Positions 44,469 through 58,324 are shown, counted from the first letter of the stretch. The stretch is 64,000 nucleotides of DNA from Mytilus californianus (GCF_021869535.1 NW_026262668.1:70763558-70827557); one strand, 5' to 3'. Made by a program: numbers and translations. The notes: a model not told the origin generated them from the sequence alone.

Positions 44469-47018
44469 TAATTAACGCATCAAATTGTTTAATTAAACAG
44501 ATTTGTTTTAGATCATGGCAATTATTTTATGTCGCTAAACTGCCTTACTTTATTTGGTTTTTAAAAGTGTAATGTAATTGTTATGCTGAGAGCAACGCAC
44601 CAGGTGCTGTTATTTTCTACGGGGTGAAATTTTTATAAGAAATTGCTAAATAAAGCAATTAATATTTTTTCTCTTCAAATATTTAAAAACATTATTTAAA
44701 ATTTTGTCATTTTAGAAAAAAAACTTGCAAGTATGCTTTAAAAGTTCACACATTTTCTAGAAATCTGGATAGGAACATCTCGTTTGTTTATTCCTATTCG
44801 TTACTTCTGGATTTGGGAAAAGCTGAAGAAAGAATGTATGGTTTGTATCACTGAATAAAAATTTTAAATCATAATAATACTCTTTATCATTCAATGTAAT
44901 ACATTTCAAACATATACAAAACAAGCAAATATTGACATATTCTAAAACTTCTTTGGCATACCATCATCATCTTCTAAAATCAAAAATACACTTACGTAAA
45001 GCAATGTGTTTCTAGCTACAAAATCGTTTTAAGTAAGTTTCATTATTTCATAATTTAAACTGCATGCATTATGTGCATTATGTGCACTTGTATTTTGAAA
45101 GTGTGTTATAAATTGTTAATTTATAATAGCACCATAATAACTTAGAAAATAATTCCGTCGACACCAAGGAGCATCGCATTGGGGAACAATGAATTATACT
45201 GGAAAATAACGTTTTAATTTCATTAATCAGAAAACATTCTCTATTTTGAACAAAAGCGATGAAAGTTGCATGTATGACGAGTTAAAACGGTATATTTTTT
45301 AGAACTCGTCCATTTTGGCACTAGGTCGGAAAAAAAATAGGTACTTGTAACTGAAGTGAGATTCCTTTTTTGAATTTTAGCAAAGCAAACATTTTTTAAA
45401 TTTTGTCAATGCAGTTGTGCACAACACCTAAATAGCGAATTTTCATATATGTTAGCATTTTTTAGAACTTTTTTCTAACAAATAAACAAACAGGCGTACA
45501 TATATATTTCCTTTTATTTATATGGCAGAAAACAGGTAGAAAACAAGTGCTTACAGAATGCATGAGCTTCAAAAGTTTGGAAGTTTTTGACAAAAGTTGA
45601 GTATTTATTCAAAATCTTAACAGAAACTAAAGATTCCCTTATAAAAACAAAATTTCCTCAAAATTTATCTATCATTTTGAAATACAAATGAAATGAATAT
45701 AATACATGTTTGTCCACAGTTGTTGTATAATACACAATTTTACAAAAAAAAAACATGCTGCATTGCATTTTCTATGAAATTAAATTCAACAGCAAAGATT
45801 TAGATTGAATAACACGTTGATATTCACTTACATTTCATTAAAATTTAAAATGAAATTATCTGAGAAAAAATAAATATAAGTAATAATGGCCATAATGCTT
45901 TCTGTCGTTATCTTGGAAACTCTTGATCCTAATGTAAATATTTTATTCTTTAAAACAAACATACATTCCCTGAATAGAAATTTGAAATAAATATTTGGTC
46001 CCACGTCATACTTTTAATTTACATTCAAGTTAAGATTTAACAATGTAGCCAGTTAACAGGAAAAACGGTTAAAATGAAATCGATTCCGACTTGAACAAAT
46101 CATGACTGCCAGTGTGACAAAGATCAATGAACCATGATTTTTTCACTAACCGCACAGTATCATAAGGTCATGTGATGCCATCCTGTCATTCAGTTTGTAA
46201 TGTAAAGATAAAAAAGATGAAGTCATGGAGCTAACAACCTTTAAGTCATGTACATAGTTATTCTTAATGATGACCATCCTTGAAAAATATCTTCCACCGA
46301 AATGTTGAACTTGAGCTACTCGTAATAATTTGGTACACATTTAAAATCTGCATTTTTCGTTATTCAAAAATCATCTTGGTACATGCATCTTAAAACTATT
46401 ATATCATCGTTACACTACATGTATCATTTATGTCTGCAAAAATTGAGCACCATTTAATAACAAAAAACATTAAAAAAAACCACTACACCTCTAGACCCCA
46501 TGTATTTATACATTGTTTGCGTTCTAATTTTTGGCTATTGGCATGCTTGTTGAAGGTAAACCAAGAGATGCGTGTCGAACAGAAAAACCAGTATGTTTTA
46601 CTTTGATCTGCACATTTTTCAAGTTGTTTTTATGCATCAGGAAGATTTAGAATTTTTTTTAAATGTTAAAACAGCATTATTCTGTTTGCACAGATGATGG
46701 TAATTGTTAAGATAATAATGATTACACTTTCAACTTCAAAAATTGCAAAGTCATTTTATAAAAAGATAGTGACTTAGCTAGCAAGGTCACTATTTAAGTA
46801 CAGTTTTGAACATTATTTAACAATTGTTGTTCAAATAAAGGGATTTTTAGAATTCCCAATAATTTGATATAATAACTAAACGTTTACGATTTTTCCTTAA
46901 TTGTATTTACACAACAACAATGATACCAAAATGTGCAAATGTATACATTATTTTACGTACAGAAAATTACAATCTGATTTAGTTACAGACCCTGTATTCT
47001 CGCTTTGCGAACAAGGAT
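44469..47018. other. Intergenic, nothing recognised
   Basis: Strongly AT-rich, downstream of the receptor gene. Confidence 0.5.
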
Positions 47019-47171
47019 ATGACAACACTCCATTCTACTTTCTGTATAAAAAGACCTTTACGATATTTTGGTGGTGTCGTAATGATACACGCCTTTAAAA
47101 ATTTGGAGGCTGAAATTTTACTGGCTGATGTAATAATTACCAGAAAAGAAAGTAGAACGGAGTGTTGTCAG
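47019..47171. repeat. Inverted repeat about 260 bases beyond the receptor stop
   Basis: 'tgacaacactccattctact' pairs with 'agtagaacggagtgttgtca'. On the - strand it lies downstream of the receptor gene and could fall in its 3' UTR or be a MITE. Confidence 0.6.
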
Positions 47172-47433
47172 ATCATTGAGTTCCAAGCGTGGACATAGGA
47201 TCTGTATTTTAATTAGATTTAGAAAATTATACATCAATTAGATCTTTTTCTGTTAAACCATTTTTACAATACCTATGCAGGTGTTACTTCATGCAACAAA
47301 AAACATCATGTGGTGTCCTGTCATTAACCAATGCAAACTGTACTTTAAGTAACTCAGAAGACACCGGATATTTTTCAGCAGTAATCATTTAGAAAGGTCA
47401 ACGAATGACGTTTTGTTTCTTGAACTTTCACTT

Positions 47434-48369
47434 TCAGGTCTTTGCTGTTATCAAATTTATACTGACGTTCTGAGGTACAGTGCATTGGTTACAGCTACAC
47501 TCTCGTTGACAGCACAACTGCTTCAGCCCACGACGGAAATCAAGGCTCAATGTCATATAAATAAAGAACTTGTAAAATGAATTACCAATCGCAATCCATA
47601 GAAAGTAAAAATGGACTTTATGTGGATAGTCGGAATGTGATTCAAGGAATGTTCCTGCAATTTGTAACATTAACCATGGTAACCACGACAAAAAGAAAAC
47701 TATCGAGACAACAAAGTTCATAAAATAGTTTTTTGGTCTTGTAGCAGTGTCAATCAATATGTTTTCAAACATATGCTTCTTTGACCGGAAACGTTCAGTA
47801 AAAATATACGAATTTGTAAATATTAGTGCTAACAATGCTGGACAAAGAACTATTATTCCGGCAGTTGCAAAGTAAGGTTTTTGAGGCCCAGGGTCAATTG
47901 AGCACATGAAAATTTCATCGTAATACGACGCACGTTGAATTTTAGAAAATAAGGGCGGGCTACAAAAACAAAATGCAGCTAGCCAAGCAAATATGATCCA
48001 GCAAAGTGATCGAGTTGTCGACATAGCAGTTTTGTGTCTCTGAGGTTTTCTAATTGCTAAATAATGATCAACACTTATCCATGACAACGAATAGACACCA
48101 GCTATGAAAAATATCGCCATCAAATATGCTTCTATATGACAGAAGATTTCGTCCTCGTATATCCATGAATTGCTGAAAGTACTGTATACGGCAAATGGCG
48201 TGATGAAAAGTCCTACGCACAAATCCGCAATAGTCAATGATCCGAAGTATATTTTGTTTATGTTTCTTAGACTATCTGTCCATGCCAATACAAACAATAT
48301 TATCGTGTTTGTTAAGATGATGGCAATCGTGAAAAGAATAGTGACAATGCTTTCGATTTTAAATGCCAT
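47434..48369 (-). CDS. Class A (rhodopsin-like) G-protein-coupled receptor, intronless, orphan
   Basis: 311 aa, seven hydrophobic spans. Landmarks seen: N21 (TM1 Asn), LTIAD with D49 in TM2, C77 at the top of TM3 and C156 in loop 2 (expected disulfide), W129 and PP138-139 in TM4, P177 in TM5, SWLP with W229 and P231 in TM6, and a Cys-rich tail (C286-C287 likely palmitoylated). Oddities: TM3 ends D101-H102-Y103, so the DRY arginine is missing. The TM7 motif reads K267-F-F-I-Y271 instead of NPxxY. The N-terminus before TM1 is only about 7 residues with no glycosylation site. The ATG sits in a good context (A at -3, G at +4), and an in-frame TAA lies about 20 bases upstream, so the start is firm. 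The subfamily is uncertain: a biogenic-amine-like or GPR21/52-like orphan receptor is possible. Plasma membrane location expected; ligand and G-protein coupling unknown. Confidence 0.9.
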   Translation of the reverse strand: MAFKIESIVTILFTIAIILTNTIILFVLAWTDSLRNINKIYFGSLTIADLCVGLFITPFAVYSTFSNSWIYEDEIFCHIEAYLMAIFFIAGVYSLSWISVDHYLAIRKPQRHKTAMSTTRSLCWIIFAWLAAFCFCSPPLFSKIQRASYYDEIFMCSIDPGPQKPYFATAGIIVLCPALLALIFTNSYIFTERFRSKKHMFENILIDTATRPKNYFMNFVVSIVFFLSWLPWLMLQIAGTFLESHSDYPHKVHFYFLWIAIGNSFYKFFIYMTLSLDFRRGLKQLCCQRECSCNQCTVPQNVSINLITAKT

Positions 48370-50914
48370 CTTAAATTTACTAATATTTTATCTAAGTAAT
48401 GAACGCCATCTTTGAACACAGTTACGGAAATTAATTAATATCCGTTTTTTTACGTCTAAATATTTAAATGAATATATTTAGGTTGTTACGAATCTCCATT
48501 TATTACAATAATATCCGAGAGTCGATTGTTCGGTAATTTTATTTCCATTACAATTTTAAAATCAATCAAATATCCATTTATATGAAGCTGTTTTGCTTAA
48601 AATAACATTTCAACTTGATAAATTTCGTCTTGATCTTTCACATCGAAGCATAATTACTCGGTATTGAAACAGATAAACCAATGTCATTTGCATATTTTCT
48701 ATCCTGTGTCAACATCATTCTGTCGAAGACTGGCGTGATCACTGATTTTTCATGTCTAAAATGAATAACACAGAACTATCTAAAAACATTTTCTAGAATA
48801 TTGCAATTTATTGTATGTTGTTATGGTAATCTGATTCAGATTGGTAAATATTAATTCATTCATTAATAAAGTGGAAGAACGGTAGTCTTGTCCTCTATAC
48901 CTACTCGAAGTATATTCTGGAATGCATTTTTCATCAATTGTGTATAAAAAAAAACCGTGCCATATACCAATTTTGTCAAATGAGAGGTAAATAAGGTTAA
49001 TCCGATATCCCAGTTTACACTTAAACGGATTTTAAAACATGGAACTTTTCAACTGTAATTTAAGAAGCACAGGAAGGGGGATACATGTCAGTAGGAAGCT
49101 AAGGTATACTGTTGAGCTAGATTTTGCTGTCTTAATATGTATATAAAAACATAATGACTTAATCCTTTCGCTGATAATTTTGCAATTTTGCGACATCTGC
49201 AAAAAACTGATGTGCTAAATCCCTCACCATAGAGAAAGCCAATATTAAAAGATTTTAACTATTGTTTTTAGACCCCTTCTTATTATATCGGTCCCAAGGT
49301 ATCTAAACATTTTTGGCTTTCAAAACCTTTAATGAAAAGAACAGTTGTATACAGTCCAAGGACGGATCCAGAAAAGTTACAGGGAGATGTCACCTCAGGA
49401 TAGAATCTCAAAAGCTATAGGGGTGTCACGTGCATCCAGTGACATCTGTCATAGTAGTGTTTTCCGTTCTTCTTAAACGTGTCTTAAAGGAAAAGAATGC
49501 ATGCATGAATCATCCTTAATATAATGTATACATATCAAGAAGTTGTTATCATAGGCTCATTAAAGTTCAATCCTGCTTCGAATATTCAACGTGTGACTTG
49601 AAGATATCGCCACTTTGAAGTTTTCTTATGCCAACAGTAGTTGTAAACAATTTCCAAGGACTTATCCTTGATTTTTATTTACAATTTCTTATATATAAAT
49701 GGTTATATATTTTCAAACCTGAACAGTTTGCGTGTAAACTGTTGATAAGTAAACTTTATTTGCTGTAATCTGTTATTTAATGATAAAAAAGTGAGGTAGC
49801 ATCGAGCCCTTCATTTATTAATAGCTATCGGTGTAACATCGCCCCCTTCATAAATATATAACTCAAATGATTAATTTGCTTCAAAGGAAAAACAATCGCG
49901 ATCTGACAACGCAAAGAAGGAGGTAGGATTAGACCTATTATTTGGCCACTGAATATTTTTGAAATCATAAAAAATTGCGAACAAAACATTTTGCCTGTTT
50001 GCCTTATAGAAAAACGAGAATACAGCTCTCTGTCAACATTCGCATTTAGCAATATTTATTTTAGCTTGGTACCGTTTATGCAATTTGAAGAAATATGGAA
50101 CATGCATTGGTTTAGTTCTTTTGGTGACTAGTATATAAATGATAAATCTCCCAATGACATTTGAGAGATATCTAGCGTGTGCAATGTATAATCTTTCAAC
50201 AACAAGTCAACAAAATAAACCAAGACATATTGCTCCCATTAGAACAAAATGCAATTTCAGAATTGTTTCGAAAACGATACACCAGAAGCAATTTTCAACA
50301 GATTTCTCTGACTGACATATACGATATTTCCATTAATACGAATGCAATTTGTTCTAACTGTAGCCATTTTTAAAGCTAATTTCCCTAAAGGAAACTCAGA
50401 CAAACAGTTCCAATCGATCATGCTAAATTTGTGTCTCTTAATGTGATGAAACCAATACATTAGCAATATCTTATATCTGCCAGTTCATATAAAGAACAAT
50501 TTAAACGTTTATATCATTCGTGATTAGCCATTAGAAAGTCTGTGGCTTGAATTCTGGCCATGACATGGTTTTTCGGCATCAAAATGGAATATGTGGGTCT
50601 CTGGGCGCATGAAGATATGAAATATGCATGGATGTCATAAGTGCATACGAAAGGAAATGGGTTAAATCTTATATACATTTTTGTTCTATAATTAGTAGCG
50701 CTTTCATGATGTCTGAACTCTTTTTTACGAAAAAATTTCTGTATTTTCATCGTAAAAAATCCCCCTTAATATATATATAAATATATATACTAAAAAAATA
50801 GCTAGAAACTGTCTTTCAAATATGATTGAATTAATTTTAGTTACGAGTTAAACTCATTACCTAGTTTTTTAACTTTGAAATTGTTCTCAAAATTATCTTA
50901 CAGCCATGTTTATG
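48370..50914. other. Upstream region of the receptor gene, nothing recognised
   Basis: No clear TATA/initiator pair could be selected; no coding exon seen. Confidence 0.4.
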
Positions 50915-51120
50915 AACTTGCTGTTCGGTGTGAGCCAAGGCTCCGTGTTGAAGACCGTACTTTGACCTATAATGGATTACTTTTACAAATTGTGACTTGA
51001 ATGGAGAGTTGTCTCATTTGGCACTCATACCACATCTTCTTATATCTAATTACCATCTACGTCATTTGGTCTCTGGTGGAGAGTTTGTTTCATTTGCAAT
51101 CATGCCACAACTTCTTATTT
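50915..51120 (+). repeat. Dispersed repeat A, variant copy plus a second right-end fragment
   Basis: 50918-51050 is the variant type. 51055-51120 ('cgtcatttggtctctggtgg', 'aatcatgccacaacttctta') is a second copy of the same end in tandem, of the standard type. Confidence 0.68.
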
Positions 51121-52768
51121 CTATACCAAAATATAATGAATGCTTGAGGTCGTACTCTTTAATAGTTCTGTTATTTAGACTATTTCACATTTACGTTGCA
51201 ATAATATTGGCTAGGACAAAGTTTCATGGTAGACTCAATGTATCGTAAGAAAACGTTTCCTTATAAAACATCAAACATATTAAGATAATTAATTTTGATG
51301 TTATACAATTAATTACATCTCTGTGTGTTTCGTTTGAATAATTGATTTTGATACGATCTAAAATATATTTCTTCATAAAATATTTTTGCTCGTACTTCAA
51401 CTGTTTATCGAATTGATTTAAAGTATATTAGGAAATTTTCTACGGATATATTTTCAACGTTTTACGCAAATTAGACAAGAAATTTACTATACTGTGTCTA
51501 TATGATGTTTATTATACATGTAGCACGAACTTTAAAATCGTGTCATAGTTATGTATCTGTTGTAAAATTATATTGTATATACATCGATGCAGTGTTCACG
51601 TTTTTTTTCTTCAATTGATTACTTTCTTTACTTATAATTTTTCGTATATAACACTTACTACGGGGTTTATGTAAATAGCACACCCTATTACCGGCTTTCA
51701 CTACGACCAAGGAGGTTATACAGATATAATAAGATCTGACTTCCCGATTGACATTCAAAGAAATTATTTTGCTGTCATGAACAGCATTTTTTTTATCTGC
51801 CGTTCCAATTGACATAGTTATACAAAGGATTTTGCAATTGTGCACAGCATATTTCAATTGATTGATTGTAGGTTGGCTAACGTCCAGTAGCAAATATTTC
51901 ATGCCTGAGAGCAGAGTTTGATCTGTTTAACCTATTGCATTTGCAGTAATAGGGATGTGAATAGGGAAAACGATTGACTGGAATAGGTCTACCACTTGAA
52001 TGGACACATGCAGAACAAGGTAAAAGTTTAGTAGACTTTTACAATTTGTACAAAAAGAAACTTAATACATTGCACATGTACTAGTTCGTGTTATTTCGCA
52101 TTGTTCATTTTGAAGCTGTATGAAATCTTCTCCGAGGTACAGCCGCTAAAATCACAGTGTAGGACGAATTGATGTTTACATCAGATTAATCTATCAGTCA
52201 ATGCGAGCTCTATTTGATATTACCTGCTATTGTTGTTCTTGTACCTATGTGTTTTCATACAGAGTCACTTTTCCGAACTGATTTTAAATCTGCTATTTTA
52301 CTGATAGAGATAAAAAGTTGAAGAATAAATCAATCAAAAAAAAAATTTAACTCCAGAAAGCTTTTAATTCTTCCATTGGTTATCTTTATTCTTATCTTAA
52401 TGTTTTTTTTCCTATAAAGAATGCTCGTTAATAGCAGACCTTTGATAGTCCTTATATAAGAATGTGTCTATTTTTGAAGTTGATATTGGCTTCAAAATGT
52501 CTTTTTGGGGCTCAAACATGTTGTTGGGTTGTTGCCCCAGTGACGTTCACTCCATATATTCTTTTAGTCTCAGTACATATACACAATGCCAGAACATTAG
52601 AGACGGTATAGATGACCAAAACGGTTATAATAAATAAAAAATATAGTATCAAATAGGGCATGTAGCTTTATCTGTAAAATAGAAATACAATATTTACAGA
52701 AAAAGTTTACAGGTCATCCTTTATCAATATACATGAAAAGTAGAGCATTTCGGACGAGTTCAAAATAT
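51121..52768. other. Intergenic, nothing firm
   Basis: 51850-51905 resembles a reversed SINE tail ('ggttggctaacgtccagtag'); otherwise plain. Confidence 0.4.
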
Positions 52769-53620
52769 TGGGGCCTCGGTGGCCGAGTGGTCTAAGTAGT
52801 CGAACTACTGTATCACTAGCCTGTCAACACTGAGGTTGTGAGTTCGAATCCCGCACATGGCAGATGCGCTCGACTCCAATCTTAATTGACTAATGTTATG
52901 ATGGTATGATACTAAACCCCTAACGGGAAGGATTGTGCCTGATATTCATATGATGAAGACATAATCTTTCAATCAGTTTAATTGAAGTCTGGAGCTGGCA
53001 TGTCAGTTAACTGCTAGTAGTCTGTTGTTATTTATGTATTATTGTCATTTTGTTTATTTTCTTTGGTTACATCTTCTGACATCAGACTCGGACTTCTCTT
53101 GAACTGAATTTTAATGTACGTATTGTTATGCGTTTACTTTTCTACATTGGCTAGAGGTATAGGGGGAGGGTTGAGATCTCATAAACATGTTTAACCCCGC
53201 CGCATTTTTGCGCCTGTCCCAAGTCAGGAGCCTCTAGCCTTTGTTAGTCTTGTATTATTTTTAATTTTAGTTTCTTGTGTACAATGCGGAGTTTAGTATG
53301 GCGTTCATTATCACTGAACTAGTATATATATTTGTTTAGGGGCCAGCTGAAGGACGCCTCCGGGTGCGGGAATTTCTCGTTACATTGAAGACCTGTTGGT
53401 GACCTTCTGCTGTTGTCTGTTCTATGGTCGGGTTGTTGTCTCTTTGAGACATTCCCCATTTCCATTCTCAATTTTAGGATTGACAGTTTTTTCTACCGAA
53501 GGTCGGTGGTTCTCTCCAGCCACTCCGGTTTTCTCCAACAAGAAAAACAGACACGAAATAGCAGAACAGTGCTGAAAGTGGCGTTAAAAACCAATCAATC
53601 GATCAATCAATCTAAATATA
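52769..53620 (+). mobile_element. tRNA-derived SINE, split by repeat B
   Basis: The head (52772-52860) looks like a tRNA with long variable arm: A box TGGCCGAGTGGT and B box GGTTGTGAGTTCGAATCCC. The body resumes at 53474 ('ctaccgaaggtcggtggttc', 'cactccggttttctccaac', 'gctgaaagtggcgttaaa') and ends in (AATC)n. The central domain resembles the conserved core of metazoan SINEs; I cannot confirm which superfamily. Confidence 0.72.
52893..53473 (+). repeat. Dispersed repeat B, copy 2, inserted in a SINE
   Basis: Same consensus as 3968-4880 without the MITE and without the left end. It separates the SINE head ('ccaatcttaattgact') from its body ('aggattgacagtttt'). Confidence 0.75.
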
Positions 53621-54199
53621 TTGCATCCTCATCGTAATAGCATTATATGCACTCTCCTTAAAGTTTGGTACCTACTAGAGAGGTTCCGAGTAAAACGATT
53701 TTTCATGCAAGCAAACTTAAGAAAAACAAGATGGCGGAAATATATATTACTTTCTGCAGGCATCAGAGCTAAAGAAATAAGACGAAGTATCATCCATGTT
53801 GCTGAAATATTTGGCACTATTATATTAAAAGGGTTGTTGCACTTTTATTGTGGAATATTGTCTCGAGCAGTATATCAAATATTATATACTGTATATTTGA
53901 TATACTGTTAGGGACAATATTTCTCAGTATCAGTGCAATAACCGTATTCTATATTCTTTTTGTATCTGGACAAACTGCACTCGGTAAAATATTCAAGCAG
54001 TTACATGTATCTGTGTCATTAAGATTAAGAAGGATTTTAAACTTTGTTTGCTATCCCAAAAAATGTTATGTGACGTTTTTATCTCTGATGATCATATATG
54101 AAACTAGTTCACGGTTTCATCTGAACTGGAATTCAGATGGTCACGTGATTTGCGTTAATCACTTTTCTTTTAAAAAGGCTAGTATCAGGAATAGCGGAA

Positions 54200-54267
54200 A
54201 TATATATATAGATAGATCTTAGGTTTATCAAATATATATATACATGTATATATAAACCTAAGATCTA
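54200..54267. repeat. 15-bp perfect inverted repeat with TA-rich loop
   Basis: tagatcttaggttta (54213-54227) and taaacctaagatcta (54253-54267), separated by (AT)n. Confidence 0.7.
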
Positions 54268-57200
54268 CCAAGACCGATATTAGAAAATGATGCTTAAACA
54301 AAAGTTCAGATATATGCACAAACATGATACAGCCAATATCAAGATCATACTTTTTTTTCTTTTTATCCATGGCTTTTTCCAAAACAAAATATAGCGGAAT
54401 CCTTGTTTTATATGATATTTTTTATTTTTCATATTTCAAACACAGTTAAGACTCGACTTACTCTTACATTTATAATTACTAAATTTGGCAAATAGAATGC
54501 ATACACTGTAGTACATTGATCAATCAAAATTCCTGGCATATTTATACTCCTTTCTAAAATAATGAATTATGGAATCTACTTATATGACATTTAATGACGG
54601 AAATAGATCAATACAATTCCTTTTATCATGTAGCTCAAATCTGTTTTAGATGTGTATCGTATGAATCTGATCAGCAATTTCGCAGTTAATGTTGTCGTGA
54701 AATTCTCTGAATCCTCATGTTATAAAGAAATAAAAGAACAGATCGATATCACTATTGTTGATCATTGTTAATACGAACAATGAATAAGCCACCGCTTGAT
54801 AAAAATACAGAAAACTGTAATATGTGACAAATTCTCATATAAAACATATGTTAATATGATTGGTTTGTTTTTGTTTGCTGTATATTGTCAAGTTAAGATA
54901 TTTTCATTACATGTAATCCAACACTGTTGTCATACGTAAAAACCAAAGAAGTAAAGAAGTAAAAAAATAAGGATCTTTGCATAAAACCGTGTACAGATTC
55001 ATGTAAAGATTGCGTATTATTCACGAGTCGTGCGATGACTGAACAAATTGGGAATGGCTATGACGAAGCTTGTTTATGATTATTTTACAAGAATATTTCT
55101 ATATATAAATAATGATGCATTAAGAAATACGTCAGGCGATGTATACTTTTTTGTACACTTTATTTCGCAAAGATGAAAGGTGTTTACCCTCCAACAAGAT
55201 GGCTGTTCTGTTTCGTGTTTAAGCTTGCCCCCCCCCCCAAAAAAAAACCCCATATATAGTTGATTGTCTTACTTCAGGCTCGGTCCGAAACTGTAGATAA
55301 GAAAAAACCCTTTAACTCGTATGCAATGTAGATATAACTTTGAGGATGGGTAACCCATATTTCTTAGCTTTTAAGGTAGCAGGATATCTAGGACTGTTTT
55401 TATCATCACACTCCCTTAGTTCTCATCATATTCTCGTTTTATGTATGTACTCTTAAAAGTGTTCGAAAAACAGAATAAACCACTGACAGTTCAACTACTC
55501 TTCTCAATCATTTAAAATATTCTTCAAGCTAAAAAGCCTTGCCAACATGCCATGGAATGTTAATATAACTTATTAACAGAGTAAAGTGGTTAGCTCTCAT
55601 ATAATCGATGTAAAATTGATTACAATGAAAGACAATACTAGATTTTGTTAGCTGACTTATTTACGTATGTTAGTAATCTTTCTGTTGAGCCTTAAGTTAA
55701 CAGATTTGTTTCTATGTAAATTAATCTATTTGATCTGCAGCTATATGCTGCTACAAATAACAAGAGTAACCACTATAAGAATGAAGCACAAAAAGGGAGA
55801 AAAGAAACCAAGGGAATAATTGGGAATCATAAGTCAAATAAAAACAGACAACGCCATGACCAAAGAGAAAAAAACTACGAGAAGAACAACAATAACAAAA
55901 AATTAGAAAGAAAACATAGAATTAAGCAACACGAACCCTACCACGAACTAAGGTATTCAAGCAGGCTAAGCTATTCCTGCTCCACAAGTGGCACCTATCG
56001 TGTTACTTATGCACATAAAAATCCGATTAAAAGTCGCCTTCGGTAATGTCACATTAGAGGAAAAGATACGGGATTGTGTTTCCGACAAGTGAAACATGCA
56101 AATGGTCGTCTGTGACACTGATATTACATAACGGTCAACACTCTAAAGTTCTGGATTGTATCCATTAGAAAATAAAATCGCAGACAGAAACAAATCGATC
56201 AAAATTGATGGATTTGTACCAATTTTTTTATAGGAGAATTTAAATAAATAAATCCCGATTAAGAAATGTGAGCGGGTATTTTTTAACGGTAGGCATTATA
56301 CCAAAAATAAATGGAATATAAACTGTACAGTATAAAGAGTACGTGTCAAATAAAAAAAAACAAAATCTAAAAAAAAAACAAAAGGAAAGGAAAGCCCTAA
56401 TAAAAAGGATATAGTATAAAACAAGGAAAATAGTCTTACAAAAATAAAGAACCGAGGGGACAATAAAGCTAATTTAAAGGAAAAATATCATGACACCGAT
56501 CAACTTCCTTGTCACACTGGATACACCAAATGTATGCAACACTACATCACTTTCTGATACGTCCATAGATAAGGTAAATAACAATGACTAGAGTCGTGTA
56601 GGAGAGAAAACATTATATGATAAACTTTCTTTTTGAATCATTCTCAAAATATATTAAGAATGCATAACAAAGGTACTTCAAAGTGTTTCTGTTTGTTGTA
56701 TTTTTGTGAAGTAGGAATAGAAAAGATGGAACTATTACAATGCAAATATCAATAGGCTTATCCAACACAAATAATCGACAGATAGCCTCAGTTAAAAAAA
56801 ACATTTTTTTAAAAACACGGTTTAGAATACAATGAATATAAAAAATCTGAGAAATATGAGAGAAGTTAATAGTAGATAATAACGAAATACCGATTGTCCA
56901 TATCATAATACTTCAGATTTTTCTTCTCTTAAAACCATTCACAACAACTGTTTTAATATTTTTCAAGTAAAATACACAGTTAAAACATACGTTCTTACCT
57001 TGTTTATAGCCATGACTATTTACATCATTTAGATGTACATTTCACTGTAGCTCTATGTGGGCGTACCTCCTGTCTGCTTCGATTTCGTATTATGATTATT
57101 GATCGCTCTCAGAAAATTATACAAATATATTTCAGTACCATTCGTCTTATTAATAACATGCTTATGATATCATTTCAATCTGAGTAAAATCTCTGGTGTT

Positions 57201-57969
57201 TGATAATCATGTTGGATTTACAGAAACTTTGTCAATACACGAACCAATATAAAAGTGCTGATTAAAAGTGTGTGTAAGCATATGTTTGATGTTGGTGATC
57301 AATTTTTACACAACATGTAATTACTGTTCGAAGGAGCAATATCAACAGGTTAAATCATTCAATATATAAATAGTTTGTCTCAAACAATAATTTATTTTTT
57401 ATAAATTCATGCTTTTAATTTAAACCGAGTACGTCTGTGCGACTATTGTTACAGTATTACAAATGATAATTGTAGCATTTATCATTCCAGAGATACAGTC
57501 AATTAAAACTCGTAAAATATGCCTATAAATGTATACAATCTATGTAAAAAAAAGGGGGGCGAAATATGCATTTTCTGTACTTAAAAATTGCGATTTTTCA
57601 AAATAAAAAAAAATGTGTAAAAAGATATATTATAGTGGTAAACAGTTCCGTTTTAACGATACGAAAATATTTGGGGGTCACTGAATTCGTTTTTGCTCTC
57701 TAAAACATTGAACTATAAATTATGAAAAAAATATGATTTTGTAACGACGTTGCGATTATTTTGTCGTTTCGTCCATTTAAATTACATAATCGAAACTAAT
57801 TTTTACTGAAAAATACGATGACCCCCTAATATTTTTATACCATTGAAACAGAAACGTTTATTATGTCTGTTTGTTCTGTTCACACATTGTTGTCAATATA
57901 ATGGAATTTTATACGACTGTCATACAAGTGAGAGGTTTAGCTAGCTATAAAAGAGGGGGCAATACCTTT
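54268..57969. other. Intergenic except for the RT tail copy at 55.8-56.1 kb
   Basis: No gene recognised. A short poly-C/A run lies at 55231-55247. Confidence 0.45.
55790..56130 (-). mobile_element. 5'-truncated tail copy of the RT element (longest)
   Basis: Matches 6540-6900 over 'gacaacgccatgacc', 'gaattaagcaacacgaaccc', 'cctgctccacaagtggcacc', 'tcgtgttacttatg' and 'gatattacataacggtcaac', so it extends into the sequence just downstream of the RT coding part. Confidence 0.65.
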
Positions 57970-58195
57970 TTCTGTTAACCTGTTTTGGGCTATTTCAAGG
58001 TGTTGTTAACTGTTATTTGAAATATATATAAACTGTTAACTGTTTTCAACCCACTGTCTGTTATCTGTTCTGTTAAAATTGGTAATGCTGTTAACTGTTT
58101 TATATGAAAATGGGATTCCTGTTATCTATTACTTGACACTTAAAGTGTTCATGTTTTTGACATAATTTATCTCTGTTAACCGTTATTTACAATAA
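57970..58195. repeat. Diffuse repeats of CTGTTAACTGTT
   Basis: 'ctgttaac(t/c)(g/t)tt' variants occur at about 57981, 58005, 58031, 58088 and 58177. An irregular tandem repeat just before the rDNA segment. Confidence 0.5.
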
Positions 58196-58324
58196 TTTTC
58201 AAGATTCACACTTATCACACTAAATTTGCTGTTAATCTCTTTCTTTACGGTGCTCCCTCAAAGGTGTAACATAAACAGCAGATATGTAATAAATAGGTCT
58301 CGTAGAAAAAATTGATAATCTTTA

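Noticed and set aside
52772..52860. Possible functional tRNA gene (tRNA-Ser/Leu-like)
   Set aside because: It is continuous with a SINE body that recurs elsewhere, and the head does not give a clean cloverleaf; treated as a SINE head.
56613..56906. 97-codon hydrophobic open frame on the - strand
   Set aside because: No family pattern, no splice context; AT-rich DNA gives such frames by chance.
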